The position numbers and the translations under genes are program-made. From assembly GCA_020638575.1 (NCBI GenBank), contig JACKIH010000003.1, positions 2,647,501 to 2,711,500 of the forward strand: 64,000 nt of DNA, written 5' to 3'. Numbering within the stretch: position 1 is the first letter of the stretch; every line of letters begins with the position of its first letter. Origin of the DNA: Rhodospirillaceae bacterium. Its GTDB lineage: Bacteria; Pseudomonadota; Alphaproteobacteria; DSM-16000; Inquilinaceae. Below, one piece after another: positions 33,469 to 43,621 of this stretch. The notes beneath the pieces were generated by a model. It was not told the DNA's origin. It searched no databases and saw only the letters and a list, made by a program, of their open reading frames with translations.

Positions 33469-35148
33469 ATGTCGACCGACCGTACCGATCCCGTGGTCCG
33501 CGAGACGCGGCCCGAGCGCCCTGATGCCCACCCCGGCCGGGCGGATCGCACGCCGCCGGACCCGGGGGCGTCCCATGCCGACATGCTGGCGGCACTGGAC
33601 CGCGTCAGCCGTCGGCTCGACCGCGTGGAGGCCGATCTGCAACGCGTTGGCTCGCTGCTTCCGAGCATGCTGGGCAGCGACAGCGAGCTGGCATCCAATC
33701 GGCCGGAGCTGAGCGTCCATGCCGGCCTGCCGGAGCGCGTGGCCGCAGATGACGAGGACGCGGACGAGGACGCGGACGAGGATAGCGGCGGTCGCCGCTC
33801 GCTCGTGCCCTGGCTGGTGGTGGTGGTGGCGCTCGGGCTGTTCAGCGGCGGTGCCTGGTGGGTGTTCAGCCAGCCCGGCGGCAGCGGCCGTCTCTCCGCG
33901 CCGGTGGAAGACACCGATCTGGCGGACGCACCGGGCGGCCAGGAGCAGCCGGTCGCCGCCGCACCGGTGGACGAACCGGCCGCGCCGCTGGACGGACCGC
34001 CGCCCGCGGCCAGCCCGACGCCCGACCATGTGGCGGTGGCCGATGGGCCGGTGGCCGGCACGCTGCCTGAGGATGCGGTGCCGGAGGTGGCGCCCGAACC
34101 GCCGACTCCCAACTATGCCGCCCTGCCGGACGACGTATCCCAGGAGGTGCGCGACCTCGCCGCCGCGGCGGAAGCCGGCGACGGCATGGCCCAGCACGAC
34201 CTGGCGAGCTGGTACGCGCTCAATGCCGACCCGCCCGACCTGCCGCGCGCCGCCTACTGGTACGAGCAGGCATCCGACAACGGTGTGGTCAACGCCACCT
34301 ACAATCTGGGCGTGCTGCTGCAGCGCGGCGATGGGCTGATGCGCGACATGCCGCGGGCCCTGGCGCTGTTCCGCCAAGCCGCCGCGGCCAACCACAGCCA
34401 CGCCCAGAACGCGCTCGGCCTTGCCTATCTCAACGGTCAGGGGGTGCAGCGCGACCCGGTGGAGGCGGCGACCTGGTTTTCCACCGCCTACGCCAACGGC
34501 AATGCCCGCGGTGCCTACTATCTCGGCCGCATCTTCGAGATGGGGGTGGATGGCGCGCCGGACCTGGCCAGTGCTGCGGCCTGGTTCCGCGTGGCGGCGG
34601 TGGCCGGCGAGCCCCAGGCGTTGGACGCCCTGGAGCGGCTGGGCGTGCCCCTGGAGCCGGAGCCGACCGCCGTGCCCGTGGGGCCGGTGGCGGCGGTGCC
34701 GGTGGACGCCGCGCCGGGCGACGGGGCGGAGGATGCGGCGGCCGCGTCGTCGGTCAACCTGGCCGACGAACAGACCACCGTGGCCGAAGAAACCGTGGCC
34801 GAAGATGCCGCCGCAGAGCCGGCGGCGGAGGAAGCGGCAACCGAGGAGATCGCGGCAGAGGACGAGGTCGCGGCCGACGAGACCGCGGCCGAGGCGCCGG
34901 CAGCGGAAGACACCGCCACCGCCGGTGCGGCGGCCGACGAGAACGCCGACGATGACCTGTCGCGCGACGAGATCCGCGACATCCAGCGGCTCCTCACCGA
35001 TCTTAACTACGACCCCGGCCCGGTGGACGGGTTGATGGGCAGCCGCACCGAAGCGGCGATCGCGGAATTCCAGACCGCCCGCGGCCTGCCGGAGACGGGG
35101 GAGCCGAGCCAGCGCCTGCTCGACGCCCTGCGCGCCGCGAACCCGTAG
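33469..35148 (+). CDS. membrane-anchored Sel1-repeat protein with peptidoglycan-binding C-terminus
   Basis: A 559-residue protein. An N-terminal cytoplasmic part has a coiled-coil-like segment (about 38-65) and an acidic run of DEDADE repeats (about 94-105). One membrane helix follows (about 112-133). Residues 215-392 hold about five Sel1/TPR-like units (such as AAYWYEQASDNGVVNATYNL and ALALFRQAAAANHSHAQNAL). A long Ala/Glu-rich linker leads to a peptidoglycan-binding type 1 domain at 494-559 (DIQRLLTDLNYDPGPVDGLM). This layout suggests a cell-envelope or division-linked protein with periplasmic C-terminus; partners are unknown. Confidence 0.85.
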   Translation: MSTDRTDPVVRETRPERPDAHPGRADRTPPDPGASHADMLAALDRVSRRLDRVEADLQRVGSLLPSMLGSDSELASNRPELSVHAGLPERVAADDEDADEDADEDSGGRRSLVPWLVVVVALGLFSGGAWWVFSQPGGSGRLSAPVEDTDLADAPGGQEQPVAAAPVDEPAAPLDGPPPAASPTPDHVAVADGPVAGTLPEDAVPEVAPEPPTPNYAALPDDVSQEVRDLAAAAEAGDGMAQHDLASWYALNADPPDLPRAAYWYEQASDNGVVNATYNLGVLLQRGDGLMRDMPRALALFRQAAAANHSHAQNALGLAYLNGQGVQRDPVEAATWFSTAYANGNARGAYYLGRIFEMGVDGAPDLASAAAWFRVAAVAGEPQALDALERLGVPLEPEPTAVPVGPVAAVPVDAAPGDGAEDAAAASSVNLADEQTTVAEETVAEDAAAEPAAEEAATEEIAAEDEVAADETAAEAPAAEDTATAGAAADENADDDLSRDEIRDIQRLLTDLNYDPGPVDGLMGSRTEAAIAEFQTARGLPETGEPSQRLLDALRAANP

Positions 35149-35186
35149 CGCCGATTGGCTTGCGGCGGGGGCGGTCCCGGCTCCGC

Positions 35187-36044
35187 TCAGCCCAGCAGGG
35201 GCGCCTCGGCCACCCACCAATCGGCGTGGCGGGCGCGGAGGCGGGCGGCCGCTGCGGCGGCGACGGTGGCATCGGCATAGATCCCGAAGCAGGTGGCGCC
35301 GCTGCCGGACATGCGGGCCAGCAGGCAGTGCCGATCGGCGGCCAGCGCCTCCAACGCCTCGGCGACGGCGGGGCACAGGCGGCATGCGGCCGCCGTCAGG
35401 TCGTTGCCCCGGCGCTCCAGGGCTTTTGCCAGGGCGGCGGCGTCGGCCGGCGGGTCCGTCAGCGGGTCGGCGGCGGAGAACGGGCCGGTGCGCGCCTTGA
35501 ACACCGGCGGGGTTTCCAGCGGCACGCCGGGGTTCGCCAGGACCAGCCCGGCGGATGGCAGGGCGGGTGCCGGTCCCAGCACTTCGCCGATCCCGGTCAC
35601 CGCATGGCGGCGGCCGGCCAGGCACACCGGCACGTCGGCCCCGAGGCCGGGTGCCACCGCCGCCAGGTCTGCGGCGCTCGCCCCCCACAGCCGGCCCAAT
35701 GCCCGCAGCACCGCTGCGGCATCGGCCGACCCGCCGCCGATGCCAGACGCCACCGGCAAGCGCTTGGTGAGCGCCACATGCACATGGGCCGGCCGGCCGA
35801 GCCGTGCCGCCAGGGCGACGGCGGCGCGCAGCACCAGGTTGTCCGGTCCCTCCGGCACCTCGGCCGCGCGTGGCCCGTCGACCGCCAGCGCCGGACCATC
35901 GGCCGAGGCCGCCACCGCCACGCTGTCGCCCACCCCGGCAAAGGCGATCAGGCTGTCCACCAGATGGTAGCCGTCCGCCCGCCGCCCGGTGATGTGCAGG
36001 TAGAGGTTCAGCTTGGCGGGAGCGAACTCGACGATGGCATCCAT
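35187..36044 (-). CDS. ispE: 4-diphosphocytidyl-2-C-methyl-D-erythritol kinase
   Basis: A 285-residue GHMP kinase of the non-mevalonate isoprenoid pathway. It starts with the conserved APAKLNLYLHITGRRADGYH; the ATP loop is LPVASGIGGGSADAAA, and the C-terminal GHMP motif is MSGSGATCFGIY. Length equals the family norm. ATG at 36044 is supported by the N-terminal match. It diverges from the MDR enzyme gene, with 148 bases between. Confidence 0.96.
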   Translation of the reverse strand: MDAIVEFAPAKLNLYLHITGRRADGYHLVDSLIAFAGVGDSVAVAASADGPALAVDGPRAAEVPEGPDNLVLRAAVALAARLGRPAHVHVALTKRLPVASGIGGGSADAAAVLRALGRLWGASAADLAAVAPGLGADVPVCLAGRRHAVTGIGEVLGPAPALPSAGLVLANPGVPLETPPVFKARTGPFSAADPLTDPPADAAALAKALERRGNDLTAAACRLCPAVAEALEALAADRHCLLARMSGSGATCFGIYADATVAAAAAARLRARHADWWVAEAPLLG

Positions 36045-36192
36045 GGCGATCCCGATGGCGACGCGGCGGGCCAGCCGGCAAGTCGGTTGACAGCCACCTT
36101 TGCGAGCGCAAGCCTTGGCGCCGCGACGTTCACCAAACGCCAGGTGCCGCAGTGCTGCAAGTCCCGCGCGCCGGCACCGAGGGGAGGAAGCC

Positions 36193-37179
<987 letters not shown>

Positions 37180-37219
37180 CGGCCCGAAGGTCCGGGCCGG
37201 CCCCGGCGGCCGGTCCCGG

Positions 37220-37266
37220 TTGGCGACCGATCCTGGCGGCCGATGCTGGCGGCCGATGCTGGCGGC
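37220..37266 (+). repeat. 13-base tandem repeat upstream of the thi operon
   Basis: A 13-base unit, CTGGCGGCCGATG, occurs at 37233-37245 and 37246-37258, with a degenerate copy before (37220-37232) and a partial one after (37259-37266). It lies in the gap between the MDR gene and the TPP riboswitch and may come from slippage; no regulatory function is evident. Confidence 0.6.
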
Positions 37267-37333
37267 GGGCCGGCGGCTGCAAATCGGCGGGTGACACCGC
37301 CGGCCCGATCGTGCTTAACCTATCAGACCGAGA

Positions 37334-37413
37334 GACAGGGGCGCGCCGTGCCACCGCACGGAGCTGAGAAGGACCCTTTGAACCTGAACCAGGTCATGCT
37401 GGCGGAGGGAGTC
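37334..37413 (+). ncRNA. TPP riboswitch (THI element)
   Basis: Upstream of thiM the conserved TPP-aptamer blocks appear in order: AGGGGCGC, GCTGAGAAGGACCCTTTGAA, CCTGAACCAGGTCATGCTGG and CGGAGGGAG. Short GAC/GTC ends can close the first helix. It would bind thiamine pyrophosphate and lower expression of thiM-thiE-thiD-tenA. The ribosome site of thiM is 50 bases downstream, inside a hairpin. Confidence 0.95.
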
Positions 37414-37449
37414 GCTCACGGTGCGGCTCCCGCCGACCCCTGAGTTCTC

Positions 37450-37473
37450 CTCCTCCGCCGCGACGGAGGAGAG
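37450..37473 (+). promoter_or_regulatory. ribosome-site hairpin for TPP riboswitch output
   Basis: CTCCTCCG (37450-37457) pairs perfectly with CGGAGGAG (37464-37471) across a six-base loop. The right arm contains the thiM ribosome site (GGAGGAGAG, just before ATG 37474). Opening and closing of this hairpin under aptamer control would switch translation, the common mode in Gram-negative TPP riboswitches. No terminator is seen between aptamer and thiM. Confidence 0.7.
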
Positions 37474-38268
37474 ATGGCAGACCCCGCGATACATCTGGCC
37501 AACCTGCGCCGGCAGCCGCCGCTGGTGCACGCCATCACCAACTATGTCGCCATGGACCTGTCGGCCAACGCGCTGCTGGCCGCCGGCGCCGTGCCGGCCA
37601 TGGTGCATGCCGAGGACGAGGCAGCCGAGTTCGCCGGCATCGCCGATGCCCTGGTGGTGAACATCGGCACCCTGTCGCCGCCCTGGGTGCGCGCCATGGC
37701 GGCGGCGGCGGGGGCGGCAGCGGCGGCCGGCCGGCCCTGGGTGCTGGACCCGGTGGCGGCCGGGGCCACCGCCTATCGCCGCACCACCGCCCATAGCCTG
37801 CTTGCTCTCACTCCCACGGTGTTGCGCGGCAACGCTTCGGAAATCCTGGCCCTTGCCGGGACCGGCGGGCAGGGCCGCGGGCCGGACAGTGCCGACCCGG
37901 TGGACCGGGCCGAAGCGGCAGCCCGCGATCTGGCGGCCGCCCAGGGCTGCATCGTCGCCGTCACCGGCGCCCGCGACTACGTGACCGACGGTGGTGCCGC
38001 GCTGCACATCGCCAACGGCCATCCCATGATGTCCAAGGTAACGGCGCTGGGCTGCGCGCTGTCGGCCCTGGTGGCGGCCTTCGTCGGCGGGGCACCGGGT
38101 GAGGCGCTGGCAGCCACGGCGGCGGCGCTGGCTTTCGTCGGCGTGGCGGGAGAGCGGGCGGCAGCGGCGGCCGGCGGCCCCGGCAGCTTCCGCGTGGCCT
38201 TCCTCGACGCACTCGCCGGCCTCGATGGGCCCAGCCTGGCGGCAGCGGCCAGGATTTCGCCGGCATGA
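37474..38268 (+). CDS. thiM: hydroxyethylthiazole kinase
   Basis: A 264-residue ribokinase-like enzyme that phosphorylates the thiazole alcohol for thiamine salvage. It begins with LANLRRQPPLVHAITNYVAM, has the phosphate-binding NASEILAL, and ends with the anion-hole block KVTALGCALSALVAAFVGG, which holds the catalytic cysteine/aspartate region of ThiM. It is the first gene under the TPP riboswitch and overlaps thiE by four bases. Confidence 0.95.
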   Translation: MADPAIHLANLRRQPPLVHAITNYVAMDLSANALLAAGAVPAMVHAEDEAAEFAGIADALVVNIGTLSPPWVRAMAAAAGAAAAAGRPWVLDPVAAGATAYRRTTAHSLLALTPTVLRGNASEILALAGTGGQGRGPDSADPVDRAEAAARDLAAAQGCIVAVTGARDYVTDGGAALHIANGHPMMSKVTALGCALSALVAAFVGGAPGEALAATAAALAFVGVAGERAAAAAGGPGSFRVAFLDALAGLDGPSLAAAARISPA

Positions 38269-38942
38269 CCCGCCGGGTGGCCGACCTGTCGGTCTACCTC
38301 GTCACCGATCCGCACGCGTGCCGGCCCCGCGGCGTGGTGGAGACGGTGCGCCAGGCGGTGGCCGGCGGGGCCACCTGCGTGCAACTGCGCGACAAGCAGG
38401 CCGATGCCGCCGCCCTCATGGAGACCGCCCGGGCGCTGAAGGCGGTTCTGGCCGGCAGCGGCGTGCCGCTGATCGTCAACGACCGGCTGGAGGTGGCGCG
38501 GGCGGTGGGCGCCGATGGCCTGCATATGGGCCAGGGCGACGGCGACCCCGCCGCGGCGCGTGCCGTCCTCGGCCCCCGCGCCATCCTCGGCGTCTCCATA
38601 GAGCAACCCGGCCAACTGGCCGCCGTCGACCCCGCCATCGTCGACTACGTGGGCGCCAGTCCGGTCTACGCGACGGCCACCAAGCCCGATCACGCGCCGC
38701 CGCTGGGCCTCGCCGGCTTGGCGGCGATCTGCGCGCAAAGCCCGCTGCCGGTGGTGGCGATCGGCGGGCTGGGACTGGTCGATACCGCCGGCGTGCTGGG
38801 TGCGGGGGCGGTGGGGCTGGCGGTGGTTACCGCCATCTGCGCCGCCGCCGATCCCACCGCCGCAGCGGCCGCCTTCGCCCGTGCCGTCCGATCCCACCGT
38901 GCCGCCACGGCCGCCAACACCGCAAAGGAGACGCTGCGATGA
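38265..38942 (+). CDS. thiE: thiamine-phosphate synthase
   Basis: A 225-residue TIM-barrel enzyme that joins HMP-PP and thiazole phosphate. Typical blocks are VSVYLVTDP at the start, ATCVQLRDKQADA, LIVNDRLEVARAVGADGLHM and PLPVVAIGGLGL, with AGAVGLAVVTAI at the end. The length is normal. It overlaps thiM by four bases and thiD by four, consistent with one polycistronic message. Confidence 0.95.
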   Translation: MTRRVADLSVYLVTDPHACRPRGVVETVRQAVAGGATCVQLRDKQADAAALMETARALKAVLAGSGVPLIVNDRLEVARAVGADGLHMGQGDGDPAAARAVLGPRAILGVSIEQPGQLAAVDPAIVDYVGASPVYATATKPDHAPPLGLAGLAAICAQSPLPVVAIGGLGLVDTAGVLGAGAVGLAVVTAICAAADPTAAAAAFARAVRSHRAATAANTAKETLR

Positions 38943-39745
38943 TCCGCAACGTGCTGTCCATCGCCGGGTCCGACCCCTCGGGCGGCGCCGGCATCCAGGC
39001 CGACCTGAAGACCTTCTCCGCCCTCGGCGTCTACGGCATGGCGGCGATGACCTCGCTCACCGCCCAGAACACCTTGGGCGTGCGCGGCGTGATCCCCGTG
39101 CCGGTCGACTTCGTGATCGCCCAGGTCGAGGCGATCTTCGACGACGTGCGCGTGGATGCCGTGAAGATCGGCATGATCTTTAATGCCGAGATCGGTGCCG
39201 CGGTGGCCGAGATGCTGGAGCGCCGGCTGCCGCCCCGCCTGGTGCTCGATCCCGTCATGGTGGCGCGCGGCGGCGAGCCGCTGCTCGACCCCGACGCGGT
39301 GGCGGTGATCGCCACCCGCTTGCTGCCGCTGGCCGACGTCGTCACCCCCAACCTGCCGGAAGCCGCCGCTCTGTTGGGCGATGCCGCGGCACCGGGCAAG
39401 GCGGAGATGGCCGCGGCGGCCCGGCGCCTGCTGGACCTGGGGGCCAAGGCGGTGCTGCTGAAGGGCGGGCATCTCGACGGGGCCGACAGTGCCGACTGCC
39501 TGGCCACGGCCGATGGCGTGGCGTGGCTCGACGGGCGGCGCCACCCCACCGCCAACACCCACGGCACCGGCTGCACCCTGTCGTCTGCCCTGGCCGCCCG
39601 CCTGGCGCTCGGCGACGACCTGACGGCGGCCGCCCGTGCCGCCAAAACCTATGTGGCGGACGCCATCGCCGCATCCGGGGCGCTTACGGTCGGCCACGGC
39701 CACGGCCCCACCCACCACTTGCACACACTCTGGAGATCCCGATGA
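38939..39745 (+). CDS. thiD: hydroxymethylpyrimidine (phosphate) kinase
   Basis: A 268-residue kinase that makes HMP-PP. It starts MIRNVLSIAGSDPSGGAGIQ, the phosphate-binding and substrate segment of ThiD, followed by ADLKTFSALGVYGMAA, LDPVMVARGG and the C-terminal NTHGTGCTLSSALAARLA anion hole. The start overlaps thiE (ATGA) and the stop overlaps tenA. Confidence 0.96.
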   Translation: MIRNVLSIAGSDPSGGAGIQADLKTFSALGVYGMAAMTSLTAQNTLGVRGVIPVPVDFVIAQVEAIFDDVRVDAVKIGMIFNAEIGAAVAEMLERRLPPRLVLDPVMVARGGEPLLDPDAVAVIATRLLPLADVVTPNLPEAAALLGDAAAPGKAEMAAAARRLLDLGAKAVLLKGGHLDGADSADCLATADGVAWLDGRRHPTANTHGTGCTLSSALAARLALGDDLTAAARAAKTYVADAIAASGALTVGHGHGPTHHLHTLWRSR

Positions 39746-40422
39746 CCGAGCTTTACGCGCGGCTGCGCGCCACCGATCCGGAAACCTGGCGGGCCTATGT
39801 GGAGCACGCCTTCGTGCGCGCCCTGGGCGACGGCAGCCTGCCGCGGGCCAACTTCCTCCACTACCTGCGCCAGGATTACATCTTCCTCATCCACTTCATC
39901 CGCGCCTGCGCACTGGGCGTGCACAAGACCGACCGCATCGCGGAAATCCGCCAGCTCGCCGGCACGGTGCACGCGCTGTCGGAGTTCGAGATGCAGCTCC
40001 ATATCCAGACCTGCGCGCGGGCGGGGCTGAGCGAGGCGGACCTGGCGACCACGCCGGAGGAGCCCGAAAACCTCAGCTACACCCGCTATGTGCTGGACCT
40101 CGGCCATCGCGGCGACCTCTTGGACATGCTGGTCGCCCAGGCGCCCTGCGTGCTGGGCTATGGCGAGATCGGCCGCCGCCTGGCGGCGGAAACCGGTGGG
40201 CCGCCGGCCGGTCATCCCTATGCGGAGTGGATCTCCACCTACGCCAGCGAGGAGTTCCGCCAGGTCGGGGCGGCCCACGAAGCGCTGATGGAGGCGGTGT
40301 GCCGCCGGCGCATCGGCCCGGAGCCCTGGACGTCGCCGCGCTGGGCGGAACTGGCAGCCAGTTTCGTCACCGCCAGCCGGCTGGAGGTGGGGTTCTGGGA
40401 CATGGGGTTGCGCGGCGGCTAG
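39742..40422 (+). CDS. tenA: TenA-like thiaminase II
   Basis: A 226-residue all-helical protein of the TenA family, which salvages base-degraded thiamine or hydrolyses it. Conserved stretches include FLHYLRQDYIFLIHFIRACA and QAPCVLGYGEIGRRL, whose cysteine corresponds to the TenA_C class nucleophile, so it is likely the Cys type and not the Glu type. It shares four bases with thiD and completes the thiM-E-D-tenA salvage set. Confidence 0.92.
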   Translation: MTELYARLRATDPETWRAYVEHAFVRALGDGSLPRANFLHYLRQDYIFLIHFIRACALGVHKTDRIAEIRQLAGTVHALSEFEMQLHIQTCARAGLSEADLATTPEEPENLSYTRYVLDLGHRGDLLDMLVAQAPCVLGYGEIGRRLAAETGGPPAGHPYAEWISTYASEEFRQVGAAHEALMEAVCRRRIGPEPWTSPRWAELAASFVTASRLEVGFWDMGLRGG

Positions 40423-40494
40423 GCCCGCTCCAGGGTGGTGCGCCCCGGTGCCTGCCGCGCCGGGGTGCCGCCGCCACAACGACAGACCTCCGCC

Positions 40495-41355
40495 ATGTCC
40501 GCGCGAATTCTCATGTGTCCGCCCGACCACTACGAAGTGGCCTACGCCATCAACCCGTGGATGCACCCCGACGACTGGCGGCCCCATGCCAGCGACCTGG
40601 CCGCGGAGTCGCGGCGCGAATGGCAGGCCCTGCGCGCCACCTTCGAAGGGCTGGGGGCGGAGATCGTGCTGGCGGAACCGGTGCCCGGCCTGCCGGACAT
40701 GGTGTTCACCGCCAACGCCGCGGTGGTGTTCGAGGGCGTGGCGGTGCCGGCGCGCTTCCGCTACCCCGAGCGCCAGGGCGAGGAGCCGGCGTTTGCCCGC
40801 AGCTTCGCCGGGCTGGCCGGGGACGGCACCTTGTCGGCGGTGTCCCAGCTTCCCGCCGGGCTGTCGCAGGAGGGGGCCGGCGACTGCATCTGGGACCGCG
40901 CGCGAAAACTGTTCTGGGCCGGGTTCGGTCCGCGCTCGGACCGGCAGGCGGCCGATGCCCTGGCCGGCCAGTTCGGCCAGCGCGTGGTGCCCCTGGAGCT
41001 GGCGACCGAGGCGTTCTACCACCTGGACACCTGCTTCTGCCCGCTCACCGGCGGCGACATCCTCTACTACCCGGCAGCTTTCACCGACGCCGGCCGGCAC
41101 ACCATCGCGGAGCTGGCGGGCGATCCCGACCGCCTGATCGCCGCCGGACCGGAAGATGCCGAGAAGCTGGGGGTGAACGCCGTCAACCTGGGCCGCGACA
41201 TCGTTGCCGGGGCGTGCAGCAAGGGGCTTGAGGCGCGGCTCGCCGCCCGCGGCTACCGCGTGCACGTGGTGGCGCTGGATGCCTTCCGGCGGTCCGGCGG
41301 CGGCGCCTTCTGCCTCACCCTCAGGCTCGACCTGGACCTGACGACGGCGGAGTAG
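40495..41355 (+). CDS. DDAH-like amidinotransferase-family hydrolase
   Basis: A 286-residue protein of the guanidino-group-modifying superfamily (DDAH/arginine deiminase fold). It has the MVFTANAAVV block, EGAGDCIWD, a histidine in FYHLDTCFCPL and the nucleophile Cys near the end (SGGGAFCLTLRL). DDAH hydrolyses methylarginine to citrulline and amine; related enzymes use other guanidines, so substrate is uncertain. It lies 72 bases after tenA, so it may or may not share the thi transcript. Confidence 0.8.
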   Translation: MSARILMCPPDHYEVAYAINPWMHPDDWRPHASDLAAESRREWQALRATFEGLGAEIVLAEPVPGLPDMVFTANAAVVFEGVAVPARFRYPERQGEEPAFARSFAGLAGDGTLSAVSQLPAGLSQEGAGDCIWDRARKLFWAGFGPRSDRQAADALAGQFGQRVVPLELATEAFYHLDTCFCPLTGGDILYYPAAFTDAGRHTIAELAGDPDRLIAAGPEDAEKLGVNAVNLGRDIVAGACSKGLEARLAARGYRVHVVALDAFRRSGGGAFCLTLRLDLDLTTAE

Positions 41356-41363
41356 GGGCCGCT

Positions 41364-42935
41364 TCAGCGGCGCCGGCCCAGGGCCCGCCGTCCCAGCGCC
41401 TTGATATCGGCGGCCACCGCGCCGCCGAGCGCCAGTGCCAGCCCGCCATAGACGGCAGTGCCCACCGCCACCAGGGCCGCCAGCCCCGCCACCTGGAGCG
41501 CCAGCCCGCCGTCGAAGGCCGGTGCCAGCAGGCGGGCCAGCAGCGTCACCGCCAGGCCCATGGCGACGGCGGCCACCAGCAAGCGCGGGAAGCGGTGGCG
41601 CAGACGCCGGTCGGGGCGCCAGGTGCCCTGGCGGATCTGCGCACGCACCAGCAGCGCCACGTTCACCCAGGCCGACACCGCCGTGGCCAGCGCGATCCCC
41701 ATATGCGCGATCACCCAGATCAGCGCGAAGCTGAGCGCGATGTTGAGCAGGGTGCAGGCAATGGCGATGCGCACCGGGGTCGCGGTGTCCTGGCGGGCGA
41801 AGAACGCCGTCGACAGCACCTTCACCAGGATATAGGCGGGAATGCCCAGCGCGTAGGCGGCGAGTGCCGCGGCCGTCTGCACCGTTGTCGCGGCATCGAA
41901 GGCGCCGCGTTCGAACAATACGGTGAGGATCGGCCCCGGCACCGCCATCAGCGCGAAGCCGGCCGGCAGCGCCAGCAGCACGCCGTACTCCAGCGCCCGG
42001 TTCTGGGTGGCCAGTGCCGCTTCGGGCCCGGTGCCGGCGGCCTCCGCGGCGATCTGGCGCGACATCAGCGGCAGCAGGGCCGTGCCGATGGCGATGCCGA
42101 TCACCCCCAGGGGCAACTGGTAAAGCCGGTCGGCGTAGTAGAGGTAGCTGATCGCTCCGGTGGGCAGCAGCGAGGCCAGCAGGGTGTCGAAGAACAGGTT
42201 GATCTGCATGACCCCGGCGCCCAGCGCGCCCGGCCCCATCTTGCGCAGCAGCAGCCCGAAGCGCGGGGTGGGGCGGGGCAGGCGGAGATGCAGGCGCACG
42301 CCGGCACGCTGGGCCCAGTAGGCCATCCACACGAGCTGCACCCCTCCGGAGACGGCAACGGCGTAGCTCAGCGCATGCCCGGCCGTCTCCAGCACGGGAG
42401 CGACCACGAGCAATGCGGCGATCAGCGTCAGGTTGAACAGCACCGGCGCGCTGGCGAAGGGGGCGAAACGGTCGCGCGCGTTGAGCACGCCGCCCAGCAG
42501 CGCCACCAGGGCCATCAGCAGCAAATAGGGGAAGGTGATGCGGGTGAAGGTGACGGCGGCGCCGTAGCGCACCGGGTCTTCGGCGAAGCCGGGCGCGATC
42601 ACCGGCACGATCCAGGGCATGGCGGCCATCGCCACCACCGTCAGCGGCACCAGCACCGCGATCATCCAGGCGAGCGCGTTCTCCGCGAACCGGTCGGCGC
42701 TGCGGGCGCCGTTGGTTTCCAGCTCGGCGGAATAGAGCGGCACGAAGGAGACGCTGAACGCCCCCTCGGCGAACAGCCGGCGGAACAGGTTGGGCAGCTT
42801 GAGCGCTACGAAGAAGGCATCGGCGATCGGCCCCGCACCCAGGATGCCGGCGGTGAGGATGTCGCGCACGAAGCCGGCGACGCGGCTGACCAGGGTAAGG
42901 CCACCGACGGTGGCCATGGCGCGGACGAGGGACAT
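41364..42935 (-). CDS. murJ: lipid II flippase MurJ
   Basis: A 523-residue MATE-like membrane protein with about fourteen helices, required to flip lipid II for peptidoglycan. Family blocks include GLTLVSRVAGFVRDILTAGI, ADAFFVALKLPNLFRRLFAE, INLFFDTLLASLLPTGAISY and LYYADRLYQLPLGVIGIAIG. Start at 42935 (MSLVRAMATVGG) fits MurJ. It converges with the DDAH-like gene, stops eight bases apart. Confidence 0.97.
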   Translation of the reverse strand: MSLVRAMATVGGLTLVSRVAGFVRDILTAGILGAGPIADAFFVALKLPNLFRRLFAEGAFSVSFVPLYSAELETNGARSADRFAENALAWMIAVLVPLTVVAMAAMPWIVPVIAPGFAEDPVRYGAAVTFTRITFPYLLLMALVALLGGVLNARDRFAPFASAPVLFNLTLIAALLVVAPVLETAGHALSYAVAVSGGVQLVWMAYWAQRAGVRLHLRLPRPTPRFGLLLRKMGPGALGAGVMQINLFFDTLLASLLPTGAISYLYYADRLYQLPLGVIGIAIGTALLPLMSRQIAAEAAGTGPEAALATQNRALEYGVLLALPAGFALMAVPGPILTVLFERGAFDAATTVQTAAALAAYALGIPAYILVKVLSTAFFARQDTATPVRIAIACTLLNIALSFALIWVIAHMGIALATAVSAWVNVALLVRAQIRQGTWRPDRRLRHRFPRLLVAAVAMGLAVTLLARLLAPAFDGGLALQVAGLAALVAVGTAVYGGLALALGGAVAADIKALGRRALGRRR

Positions 42936-43127
42936 GCCGGGGCACTTTGCAATCGAGCCGGACCGGCTTTTCCCCGCCGGGCCACCCGAGCGGGCCGGAC
43001 GCGAATCAGCCCACCCATGGGTGTAGCGCGCCGATGCGGCGCCGACGAGGGGCGTTTCGCGGTGATTTCGCGCCGAACCTGCAGCCGCACGGTTGCCGAA
43101 GGCCCTCGCCGGCACCACAGTCAGGCC

Positions 43128-43508
43128 ATGGAAAAAACGTGTGAGACCGTCACCTACTACAACGGCGCCTGCCCGGTGTGCCGCGCCGGCATCGCCCAGA
43201 CGCGCCGCGAGGCCGAAGCCAAGGGGGCGGACGGCATGGCGTGGATCGACGTGGCGGAGGACCCGAGCGTGCTCGCCCCCCTGGGGCTGGAGCTCGACCC
43301 GGTGAAGAAGCGCCTGCACGTGCTCGATGCCGACGGCAACATGCAGATCGGCGTGGACGCGGCGATCACCCTGTGGCGGGCGATCCCCGGCCAGGGCTGG
43401 AAGGCGCGGGTGATCTCGACGCCCGGCATCTATCACCTGGCGCGCCTGTGGTACGACCACGCGCTGGCCCCGGCCCTGTTCTGGTGGAACCGCCGCAACG
43501 GGCGGTAG
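43128..43508 (+). CDS. DCC family thiol-disulfide oxidoreductase-like protein (DUF393)
   Basis: A 126-residue thioredoxin-like protein of the DCC/DUF393 family. The redox motif is CPVC (YYNGACPVC, residues 15-18), then VDAAITLWRAIPG and a C-terminal WWNRRNGR. No leader is seen, so it is predicted cytoplasmic or membrane-peripheral. It diverges from murJ. A hairpin repeat lies just past its stop. Confidence 0.88.
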   Translation: MEKTCETVTYYNGACPVCRAGIAQTRREAEAKGADGMAWIDVAEDPSVLAPLGLELDPVKKRLHVLDADGNMQIGVDAAITLWRAIPGQGWKARVISTPGIYHLARLWYDHALAPALFWWNRRNGR

Positions 43509-43529
43509 AGATTGTTGTGAGCAGTCTTC

Positions 43530-43603
43530 GCCGTCCCGCTCCCCCACCCGACCGCCCAATAGTTTACAATGGCTTGGGTGGTCGGGTGGGGGAGCAGGAC
43601 GGC
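43530..43603 (+). repeat. intergenic hairpin repeat, copy 3
   Basis: Two 30-base arms (43530-43559 and 43574-43603) pair with two mismatches around the 14-base loop TAGTTTACAATGGC. The outer part of the stem differs in sequence from copies 1 and 2 but stays paired. It lies between convergent gene ends (DCC protein and lipoprotein), as copy 2 does. ACCGACTCC on the right resembles the shared flank. Confidence 0.88.
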
Positions 43604-43621
43604 ACCGACTCCAAAGATAAT

